Origin: Syntrophaceae bacterium UBA2192
Lineage (GTDB): Bacteria > Desulfobacterota > Syntrophia > Syntrophales > UBA2192
Length of the DNA: 13,023 bases
Reading direction: 5' to 3'
Assembly (NCBI GenBank): GCA_002327315.1
Contig: DCVI01000039.1
Span: forward strand, 26,243-39,265
The notes under the pieces are model-generated. The model was not told where the DNA came from, made no database searches, and worked only from the letters and a program-made list of their open reading frames with translations. Below, piece by piece: positions 1 to 5,998 of the stretch. Made by a program: the position numbers and the translations under genes. Position 1 is the stretch's first letter; each line of letters begins with the position of its first letter.

Positions 1-30
1 AGGGTGAAAGACACTAAAGATTTTTTTCCG

Positions 31-58
31 GAAGCCTGAAGCCCGAATCCTGAGGCCT
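31..58. repeat. Heptamer tandem repeat, consensus GAAGCCY
   Basis: Four 7-nt units in a row: GAAGCCT, GAAGCCC, GAATCCT, GAGGCCT. They lie just after the yggS stop (in yggS orientation they are downstream, read as RGGCTTC units). The period of exactly seven with drifted units is visible directly. It resembles in style the short tandemly repeated repetitive sequences known from cyanobacteria. Function unknown. Confidence 0.7.
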
Positions 59-79
59 GCGTCACGCTACGCGTGACGC
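59..79 (-). other. Perfect hairpin over the yggS stop codon
   Basis: GCGTCACGC (59-67) pairs fully with GCGTGACGC (71-79) around a 3-nt loop. The yggS stop codon covers 67-69. No U-run follows on the minus strand (the heptamer repeat and then an A-run come next), so it is not a standard intrinsic terminator; it may protect the 3' end of the mRNA or pause ribosomes. Confidence 0.5.
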
Positions 80-762
80 TCCCCAAAGATCGCCCGTCCG
101 ATCCGCACGAGGGTGGCGCCTTCCTCGACGGCCACCTCGAAGTCGTCCGTCATCCCCATGGAGAGCTCCCCCATGGAAACGTTCGGGATGTTCTCTGCGA
201 GGATGCGGTCGCGCAGCGCCCGCAGGCCCGCAAAGCAGGGCCTTGCCTTCTCGGGATCGTCATACCAGGGTGCCATGGTCATGAGTCCCTGGATGGCCAG
301 ATTGGGCATCCAGGCGGCGATCGTGCGGATCAGGCCCGGTGCCTCATCGGGCGCAGCGCCGCTCTTGGACTCCTCCCCGCCCAGGTTGACCTCCACGAGA
401 ATTTTGCAGACGGTCCCCGCGGCGGCGGCCCGCCGGTTGATCTCCTCGGCCAGGCTCAGCCGGTTCACGGAGTGGATCATGTCGAAGAGACGCACGGCAA
501 CCTTTGCCTTGTTGGTCTGCAGGTGGCCGATGAGGTGCCATTCCACGCTTTTGCCCATCAGCTCGATCTTCCTCTTTGCCTCCTGGACGTAGTTCTCGCC
601 GATGATCTCGATCCCGGCCCCGATGGCCTCCCGGATCCGTTCATCGCTCACGGTCTTGGTGACGGCCATGAGGCGCACCCCGGCCGGGTCACGGCCTGCG
701 CGCGCGGCTGCCGCCGCAACCCGCTCCCGGATCCGACGGATGTTCTCGTTCACTTCGGACAT
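67..762 (-). CDS. yggS: YggS family PLP-binding protein (PLPBP/PROSC type)
   Basis: This 231-residue cytoplasmic protein is full length for the YggS/PROSC family, which binds pyridoxal 5'-phosphate and helps keep vitamin B6 and amino/keto-acid pools balanced; no enzyme reaction is firmly assigned. Seen in the sequence: the PLP lysine in AVTKT (K36), IGENYVQEAKRK (54-65), WHLIGHLQTNK (75-85), IHSVNRLSLAEEI (96-108), VEVNLGGEESKSG (123-135), GLMTMAP (159-165), the phosphate-binding SMGMTDDFEVAVEEGATLVR (201-220) and the C-terminal IGRAIFGER. The ATG is preceded by AGGAG, which lies at the 3' end of maf; the maf stop is 3 nt upstream, so the two genes are almost certainly co-transcribed. In many Desulfobacterota maf and yggS lie near proC, which could be just outside the window. 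The stop codon sits inside a perfect hairpin (59-79). Identification is secure; physiological role is from family knowledge. Confidence 0.97.
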   Translation of the reverse strand: MSEVNENIRRIRERVAAAAARAGRDPAGVRLMAVTKTVSDERIREAIGAGIEIIGENYVQEAKRKIELMGKSVEWHLIGHLQTNKAKVAVRLFDMIHSVNRLSLAEEINRRAAAAGTVCKILVEVNLGGEESKSGAAPDEAPGLIRTIAAWMPNLAIQGLMTMAPWYDDPEKARPCFAGLRALRDRILAENIPNVSMGELSMGMTDDFEVAVEEGATLVRIGRAIFGERHA

Positions 763-765
763 GGA

Positions 766-1356
766 TCACTCCTGTCTGAAATCGACCAGGCCCAGCCCCT
801 TCAGCGCCTCGACGACTTCGCAAAGCGGCAGCCCTACGACATTGGTCCAGGAGCCGTGGATCTCGGAGACGAGAAAAGACGCCTTTCCCTGGACGGCGTA
901 GCCGCCGGCCTTGTCGTAGGGCTCGTCTGTCTGTACGTACCACTCCACCTCGTCATCGGGGACGTTTTTGAAGCGGACCTGTGAGGCGACGGCCCGCCGG
1001 ACGAGCTCTGCGCGCCCGCTGTTCATCAGGGTGAAAGCGGTGATGACCGTGTGCTCGCGCCCGCTCAACTTGCGGATCATGCACCGGGCCTCGTCGATCG
1101 TGGCCGGTTTGCCCAGAAGCTCCCCGTCGATCGTCACGATCGTGTCCGCCCCCAGGACCCAGCGGCCGGGCCGCATTGCCGCAACGGCCCTTGCCTTTGC
1201 TTCGGAGAGCCGCAGGGCATAATCCGCCGGGGCCTCCCCCGGCCCCGGCGTCTCGTCCACGCTGCCGTGCAGGATGGTGAAGCGAACCCCTGCGAGCCGG
1301 AGCATCTCCTTGCGGCGGGGCGAGGCCGAGGCCAGAATAAGTCGAGGGGTTGCCAT
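766..1356 (-). CDS. maf: Maf/YhdE family nucleoside triphosphate pyrophosphatase
   Basis: This 196-residue protein is normal length for Maf proteins, cytoplasmic pyrophosphatases that hydrolyse dTTP, UTP and modified nucleotides to monophosphates and keep them out of nucleic acids. Visible motifs: the nucleotide-binding SASPRR near the N-terminus (10-15), VDET (33-36), GADTIV with the conserved Asp (D71), GKP (82-84), VRFKNVPDDEVEWYV (127-141), YDKAGGYAVQG (147-157) and GLPL (175-178). The GADT form and KAGGYAVQG are typical of the dTTP/UTP-type YhdE subfamily rather than the m7GTP-type YceF subfamily, so dTTPase/UTPase activity is inferred. The ATG is preceded by a modest GGCAGGA Shine-Dalgarno. 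It is the first gene of a two-gene minus-strand operon with yggS and diverges from the signalling cluster. Confidence 0.97.
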   Translation of the reverse strand: MATPRLILASASPRRKEMLRLAGVRFTILHGSVDETPGPGEAPADYALRLSEAKARAVAAMRPGRWVLGADTIVTIDGELLGKPATIDEARCMIRKLSGREHTVITAFTLMNSGRAELVRRAVASQVRFKNVPDDEVEWYVQTDEPYDKAGGYAVQGKASFLVSEIHGSWTNVVGLPLCEVVEALKGLGLVDFRQE

Positions 1357-1475
1357 GATGATCCTGCCCTTTCCGTTCGGAGACCGCCGGTTGTCGGCGG
1401 TTCACCCGTTGCTTCTTTATCACAGAAAAGGCGGCCGATAAAGGGTGCAACCTGAAACCGGATAACTCCCTGAAA

Positions 1476-1489
1476 TCAAAAATTTTTGA
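1476..1489. promoter_or_regulatory. AT-rich 14-nt perfect palindrome, possible operator
   Basis: TCAAAAATTTTTGA reads the same on both strands and lies between two divergent genes in otherwise GC-rich DNA. A binding site for a dimeric regulator or an UP-like element is possible; no known regulator consensus is recognised, so this is inference from position and symmetry. Confidence 0.3.
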
Positions 1490-1646
1490 GGCCCATTGGC
1501 CTGCGGCTCGCGGCGTGATGTTCGCCGGCCAGTTGCTGGTATGCTTCATGCATCGTTATCTCGGCGGTAAGGTGTGCACCGCCTGCGGGATGCCCGTATT
1601 GCCGTAGTGTGCGGGAAGTCACACCGCCTTCCGAGACAACACGAGC

Positions 1647-1650
1647 AGGA
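1647..1650 (+). promoter_or_regulatory. Ribosome binding site deciding the PAS-kinase start
   Basis: AGGA lies 7 nt before ATG 1658 and supports that start over the upstream in-frame GTG 1574, which has no comparable site. Confidence 0.5.
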
Positions 1651-1657
1651 TCACTGC

Positions 1658-4531
1658 ATGGGAATCGAGATCCGTCAAACCGCCGGGAAAGCGCAAGTCC
1701 TCTCGACCGGCAATGAGGAATATCTGAAGGCCCTCTTCGGCGCGGTCCATACGGGGATTCTCGTCATCGACCCCGCAACGCACCGGATCATCGACGTAAA
1801 CCCGTCGGCGGCGCGCATGATCGGCCTTCCCCGGGATCAGATCGTCGGCTCCGTCTGTCACCGATTCGTCTGTCCCTCCGAGGAGGGGATGTGCCCCGTC
1901 ACGGATCTCGGCCAGGCGGTTCACCAGTCCGAGCGGCTCCTGTGCATGGCCGACGGCAGGGAGATCCCGATCGTCAAGGCCGTCGTCCCGGCGTCCATGA
2001 ACGGCAGACGCTGCCTCATCGAAAGCTTCGTCGACATCTCCGAGCAGAAACGGATCCAGCGTGCGATCGCGGACAGCGAGCAGCGGACCCGGGAGCTGAC
2101 CGATTCGCTGCCGCAGATCGTCTTCGAAACCGACGTGGTCGGCAAGATCACCTTCGGCAACCGCAGGGGCCTCGAGGTGCTGCAATACACGCAGGAGGAC
2201 CTGGCAAGGGGCATCAACGCTCTCGATATCTTCATCCCCGAGGACCAGGAACGCATCCAGAAAAACATCATCCGCATCCTGAAGGGGGAGATCCTCCCGG
2301 ATGTGGAGTACACGGCAAGGCGCAAGGACGGGCGCACCTTTCCCGTGATCATCAATGCCGCCCCGATCCGCCGGGGTGGAAGGGCCGCAGGCATTCGGGG
2401 CATCGTCGTCGACATCTCAGACATCAAGCGCACGGAAACCGCCCTCCGGGAATCCGTGGCGATGTACCGGGCCATCTTCGAGGGAACCGGCACGGCCATG
2501 GTGATCATCGAGGAGGACACCACGATCTCGCTGGTGAACACGGAGTTCGAGAAATTTACGGGGCTCTCCAGGGAGGAAGTGGAAGGAAGGCGAAGCTGGC
2601 TCGAGTTCACGCCTCCCGATGAGATGCATCGGCTCAAGCACTATCACGATCTGCGGCGCGAGGATCCTCACGCGGCGCCGAGGCGCTACGAGCTCAAGCT
2701 GCGGGACGGAGAGGGCCGTATCCGGGACATTTTCATGAGCGTTGCCCTGATTGCGGGCACCACGCACAGTGTCGTCTCCATGCTGGACATTACGGAGCGC
2801 AAGCAGGCCGAAGAGGGCCTGAAGAAAACCAAGGAGGAAGCCGAGCGGATCAACCGGGAGCTCGAGGCCATCAACCGCCAGCTCGAAGAATCCATCGAGC
2901 GGGCCGGCATCATGGCCCAGGCCGCTGAGTTGGCAAACCGCGCCAAGTCGGAATTTCTGGCCAACATGAGTCACGAGATCCGCACGCCCATGAACGGGAT
3001 CATCGGGTTTTCGACGCTGCTGCAGGAGACGGATCTCGACGGCGAGCAGCGGGAATACGCAGAGGCCGTCAAGGCGTCGGCGGAGAACCTGCTGGCGCTC
3101 ATCAACGACATCCTGGACTTCTCGAAGATCGAGGCGGGAAAGCTCACGATCGAGCCCATTCCCTTCGATCTGCGCACCACGGTGGAAAAGCTGGCCGACC
3201 TGCTGGTCGTGAGGGCCGACGAGAAGGGACTGAGCCTGATCGTGCGCTATCTCTGCGGGGCCGAGCGCCGTGTGATCGGCGACCCCGGCCGCATCCGCCA
3301 GGTGCTGACAAACCTGGTGAGCAATTCCGTCAAATTCACCGAGAAGGGCCACGTCATCATCAGCGTGAGCTGCGAGGCGAAACGGGACGGTTTGCCGTCC
3401 TTCCATTTCAGCGTGGAAGACACGGGGATCGGCATCCCGGACGAAAAACTGGAATACATCTTCGAGAAGTTCACCCAGGCCGACGCGTCCACGACGCGCC
3501 GCTATGGAGGCACGGGCCTGGGACTGGCCATCTCCAAACAGCTCGTCGAATGCATGGGCGGCACGATCGGGGTCGACAGCCGGGAAGGAAAAGGCTCCAC
3601 GTTCTGGTTCGCCCTTCCGATGGCGATCGATCAGGAGGCCGCCATCACGGTCGTTGAGGAGGCCGATCTCTCGGGGGTTCGGCTTTTGATCGTCGACGAC
3701 CGGGAGATCAATCGACGCACCCTGGAGGAACAGGTTGCCGGCTGGGGCATGCGCTACGCCAGTTGCAGCTCCAACGATGAGGCGATTCAGATGCTGCTCC
3801 GGGAACATGAGGCCGGGGATCCCTTCCAGATGGCCATCATCGCATATCACGATGAGCACAGTGAAAGCGAAGAGCTGGGCTGCCGGATCAAGGGGGATGA
3901 CCGTCTCCGGCAAACGGTGCTCATCATGATCGCCTCCATCGGCAAGCGAGGCGACGCCAAGCGGATGCAGGACGTCGGGTTTGCGGCATACCTCGTCAAG
4001 CCGGTCCACCAGTCCATTCTGATGGATGCCCTGGCGACGGCCTGGAGCGCCACCCTCACGGGGCAGCCCCTGCAGCTCATCACCCGGCACAGCCTGGCGG
4101 AGGCCCGTGCGGAAAAGAAACCGATCGAGCCCGAGGCGGCGACTGCCGAGCGCGTGCGCGTGCTCGTGGCGGAGGACAATCCCGTGAACCAGAAACTGGC
4201 CATCCGGATGCTCGAGAAGTGCAACCTGGCCGTGGAAGTCGCGGCAAACGGCAGGGAGGTCATCGACATGCTGGAGAAGACCGCCTTCGACCTCGTTTTC
4301 ATGGACTGCCAGATGCCTGAAATGGACGGCTATGAAGCCACGGCGGCGATCCGGAAGGCCGAGCGGGTAAGCGGGAAGCACCTCGCGATCGTTGCCATGA
4401 CGGCCAACGCGATGCAGGGCGACCGGGAGAAATGCCTCTCCGCCGGCATGGACGACTACATTACGAAGCCGATCCGCAGGGAAGCCATCCAGGAGATGCT
4501 CCAGAAGTGGGCGCCGCAAAACAGGGGATAG
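1658..4531 (+). CDS. Cytoplasmic hybrid histidine kinase, PAS-PAS-PAS-HisKA-HATPase-REC-REC
   Basis: This is a 957-residue sensor kinase with no visible signal peptide or membrane segment, so it probably senses an intracellular cue. Order: PAS1 (about 21-130), PAS2 (142-258), PAS3 (264-382), coiled coil (383-430), HisKA with SHEIRTPMNG (His439), HATPase_c with an N-box TNLVSNSVKF (551-560), DTGIGIP (588-594), FTQADASTTRRYGGTGLGL, then REC1 (about 673-795) and REC2 (about 833-950). REC2 is complete (acidic E839/D840, phosphoacceptor D883 in FMDCQMPEMDGYE, K937). REC1 keeps D680/D681 and K781 but has Ala729 where the phosphoacceptor Asp should be, so it is a pseudo-receiver. PAS1 carries a Cys-rich motif (residues 67-83). 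The ATG at 1658 is chosen because AGGA lies 7 nt upstream; an in-frame GTG at 1574 would add 28 residues unlike a PAS lead-in. Its likely phosphorelay partner is the HPt gene that follows. Confidence 0.95.
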   Translation: MGIEIRQTAGKAQVLSTGNEEYLKALFGAVHTGILVIDPATHRIIDVNPSAARMIGLPRDQIVGSVCHRFVCPSEEGMCPVTDLGQAVHQSERLLCMADGREIPIVKAVVPASMNGRRCLIESFVDISEQKRIQRAIADSEQRTRELTDSLPQIVFETDVVGKITFGNRRGLEVLQYTQEDLARGINALDIFIPEDQERIQKNIIRILKGEILPDVEYTARRKDGRTFPVIINAAPIRRGGRAAGIRGIVVDISDIKRTETALRESVAMYRAIFEGTGTAMVIIEEDTTISLVNTEFEKFTGLSREEVEGRRSWLEFTPPDEMHRLKHYHDLRREDPHAAPRRYELKLRDGEGRIRDIFMSVALIAGTTHSVVSMLDITERKQAEEGLKKTKEEAERINRELEAINRQLEESIERAGIMAQAAELANRAKSEFLANMSHEIRTPMNGIIGFSTLLQETDLDGEQREYAEAVKASAENLLALINDILDFSKIEAGKLTIEPIPFDLRTTVEKLADLLVVRADEKGLSLIVRYLCGAERRVIGDPGRIRQVLTNLVSNSVKFTEKGHVIISVSCEAKRDGLPSFHFSVEDTGIGIPDEKLEYIFEKFTQADASTTRRYGGTGLGLAISKQLVECMGGTIGVDSREGKGSTFWFALPMAIDQEAAITVVEEADLSGVRLLIVDDREINRRTLEEQVAGWGMRYASCSSNDEAIQMLLREHEAGDPFQMAIIAYHDEHSESEELGCRIKGDDRLRQTVLIMIASIGKRGDAKRMQDVGFAAYLVKPVHQSILMDALATAWSATLTGQPLQLITRHSLAEARAEKKPIEPEAATAERVRVLVAEDNPVNQKLAIRMLEKCNLAVEVAANGREVIDMLEKTAFDLVFMDCQMPEMDGYEATAAIRKAERVSGKHLAIVAMTANAMQGDREKCLSAGMDDYITKPIRREAIQEMLQKWAPQNRG

Positions 4532-4558
4532 GGTATCGGGTACAGGGTATAGGGTTCG
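4524..4558. repeat. Heptamer tandem repeat, consensus GGGTATM
   Basis: Five 7-nt units follow one another: GGGGATA, GGGTATC, GGGTACA, GGGTATA, GGGTTCG. The first unit runs into the stop codon of the hybrid kinase (4529-4531), and the rest fill the spacer before the HPt gene. Period seven is exact. The unit differs in sequence from the other heptamer array in this window (31-58) but has the same period and the same position just after a gene. Confidence 0.75.
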
Positions 4559-4611
4559 GAAAGAGAATCGAAGACAAAGTAAAGGGAAAAGAAAAACGAC
4601 CGGAGAGAAAA

Positions 4612-4932
4612 ATGAATTTCAACGAGATGGCGGAGAATATCGGGCTCGATGAGCAGGATTTCCGGGAAATGGCCGAACTGTTCGTCAGCGTGGGGGTGAC
4701 GGATCTCGAAAAGTTGCGCGATGCCTGGGCGAGCCGCAATTGTCAGGGTGTGGTTATGTCCGCCCATTCCCTGAAGGGAGCGTCTGCCAACCTGGGGTTT
4801 ACCGAGATCTACGAGATTGCGAAGCGCGTCGAGGCGGACGCCCGGGTGCAGAAGCTCGACGGGGCCGATGAGGCCATCGGTGAGATCGCACAGAAGCTCA
4901 CCTCGATTTCAGCGGCCCTCGAGGGGCATTGA
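4612..4932 (+). CDS. Stand-alone HPt domain phosphotransfer protein
   Basis: This is a 106-residue, apparently one-domain histidine phosphotransfer protein. The core motif SAHSLKGASANLGF (50-63) places the phosphorylated His at residue 52, followed by the usual LKG and the second helix of the four-helix bundle (IYEIAKRVEADAR). HPt proteins carry a phosphoryl group from the receiver of a hybrid kinase to a terminal response regulator. Here the natural donor is REC2 of the kinase encoded 80 nt upstream, which has no HPt domain of its own; possible acceptors are the receivers encoded downstream. That pairing is inferred from gene order. The start at 4612 has GGAGAG just upstream; the frame stays open to 4432 but that extension lies over the kinase gene and a tandem repeat and gives low-complexity sequence. 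The upstream spacer is strikingly purine-rich. Confidence 0.93.
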   Translation: MNFNEMAENIGLDEQDFREMAELFVSVGVTDLEKLRDAWASRNCQGVVMSAHSLKGASANLGFTEIYEIAKRVEADARVQKLDGADEAIGEIAQKLTSISAALEGH

Positions 4933-4984
4933 CCGGCATGCGGTGGATGATCTCTCAGGAAATTAAAAACAGGGAATAACGCTT

Positions 4985-5998
4985 GTGAGGTCCCGGGGTT
5001 TCACTCTCCCGGGGATGGGCTCCCGAATGATGGAACAGCAATCCTTGCCGATCCTGATCGCCGTGGCGGATCCCGCAGACCGAAAGGCTCTGGGGAAGGC
5101 CCTCGCGGATGCGGGATACCGGAAGGTCGTGAGCGTAGCAGACGGCCGCAAGGCCATTGCCGCCATGGCGGGGGAGCTCTTCCCCATCGTGATTGCGGAT
5201 TCTCGTCTGTCCGGGATGGACGGTTTCGAGCTGTGCCGGACCCTTCGTGCACGCGAACTTCCCGGCTATGTGTACATCCTGATGCTGACCCGGGGGAACC
5301 GGAAGTCCGAAATCCTCAAGGGGCTCGAGGCCGGGGCCGACACCCACCTGGCCAGGCCTGTCGATCCGGCCGATCTTGCCGCCCGACTCAAGGCTGCCCT
5401 GCGGGTCATCGATCTCGAGCGATCGCTGCGGCTCACGAACGAAGAGGTGCGCGCCCTGTCCATCCGGGACCCCCTCACGGGGATCTTCAACCGGGTGTAC
5501 CTCTCGGAGCGTCTCCACCAGGAGATCAAACGCTCCCAGCGCTATGGGCACCCGCTGTCGATCGTCATGTCCGACATCGACCACTTCAAGGACGTCAACG
5601 ACCAGCACGGGCACCGGGCCGGGGATCAGATCCTGAAGGATTTTGTGAGCCGCATTTCCGGCTCCATCCGCATCGACGTGGACTGGATGGCTCGTTACGG
5701 CGGCGAGGAATTCCTCATCGTCCTGCCGGAAACGGATCTGCCTTCGGCCTATATCGTGGCCGAGCGGTTGCGCCGGCTCGTGGCGGAGACCCCCTTCCTG
5801 TTGAGGGGCAAGGAGCTGCGCATCACGTCGAGCTTCGGCGTCGCCAGCTACCGGTCGGTCCGGCAGAGCGAGAAGGTTTCCTTTGACGGGCTCATGGAGC
5901 AGGCCGACGAGTTTTTGTACCAGGCAAAGCGCGAGGGGAGAAACACGGTTCGGGGGGCGAGACCCGTCGGACCCGAGATGAAAGGATGCGCGGCATGA
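4985..5998 (+). CDS. REC-GGDEF response regulator (diguanylate cyclase)
   Basis: This is a 337-residue two-domain response regulator predicted to make cyclic di-GMP from two GTP in the cytoplasm. REC spans about 22-138, with phosphoacceptor D72 in IADSRLSGMDGFE; the conserved Lys is replaced by Arg (HLARPVD, R124) and only one acidic-pocket Asp is obvious (D29). GGDEF spans about 155-325: RDPLTGIFNR (161-170), SDIDHFKDVNDQHGH (196-210), and an intact active site RYGGEEF (237-243). The inhibitory RxxD site is not in its canonical place: D233 is present but the residue three before it is Ile230, with Arg one position out of register. The start is uncertain: GTG 4985 has AGGGA 9 nt upstream, while ATGs at 5015, 5027 and 5030 are also in frame and would still keep the whole REC domain. 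The stop overlaps the next gene by 4 nt, suggesting coupled translation. Confidence 0.93.
   Translation: MRSRGFTLPGMGSRMMEQQSLPILIAVADPADRKALGKALADAGYRKVVSVADGRKAIAAMAGELFPIVIADSRLSGMDGFELCRTLRARELPGYVYILMLTRGNRKSEILKGLEAGADTHLARPVDPADLAARLKAALRVIDLERSLRLTNEEVRALSIRDPLTGIFNRVYLSERLHQEIKRSQRYGHPLSIVMSDIDHFKDVNDQHGHRAGDQILKDFVSRISGSIRIDVDWMARYGGEEFLIVLPETDLPSAYIVAERLRRLVAETPFLLRGKELRITSSFGVASYRSVRQSEKVSFDGLMEQADEFLYQAKREGRNTVRGARPVGPEMKGCAA

Larger units (their letters stand above)
1357..1657. other. Divergent intergenic region between maf and the hybrid kinase
   Basis: This 301-nt stretch must hold the promoters of the maf-yggS operon and of the signalling cluster. Visible: a 7-bp hairpin ACCGCCG/CGGCGGT (1383-1389 and 1395-1401, 5-nt loop) in the presumed maf leader, and a perfect 14-nt palindrome TCAAAAATTTTTGA (1476-1489) in the only AT-rich part. 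No convincing -35/-10 pair was found on either strand. A frame ending KVCTACGMPVLP (stop just before 1608) has no good ribosome binding site and is not called a gene. Confidence 0.6.

Noticed and set aside
73..984. 303-codon plus-strand frame across yggS and maf
   Set aside because: Both minus-strand genes have complete family motifs and good ribosome binding sites; the plus-strand frame is rich in Asp, Gly, His and Pro with no domain.
1533..1561. TTGCTG and TTATCT with 17-nt spacing before the hybrid kinase
   Set aside because: Only about half or fewer positions match each sigma-70 box, which is expected by chance in 300 nt.
1519..1608. Short frame ending KVCTACGMPVLP with a CxxC pair
   Set aside because: There is no ribosome binding site or clear start, and it is too short to match any zinc-ribbon family; it stays unassigned.
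2417..4519. 700-codon open frame antisense to the hybrid kinase
   Set aside because: It is a shadow of a GC-rich gene; the plus strand shows unmistakable HisKA, HATPase and REC motifs, and the antisense product has no recognisable domain.
4432..4611. N-terminal extension of the HPt protein
   Set aside because: It overlaps the kinase gene in another frame and translates the heptamer array into low-complexity sequence; ATG 4612 has its own ribosome binding site.
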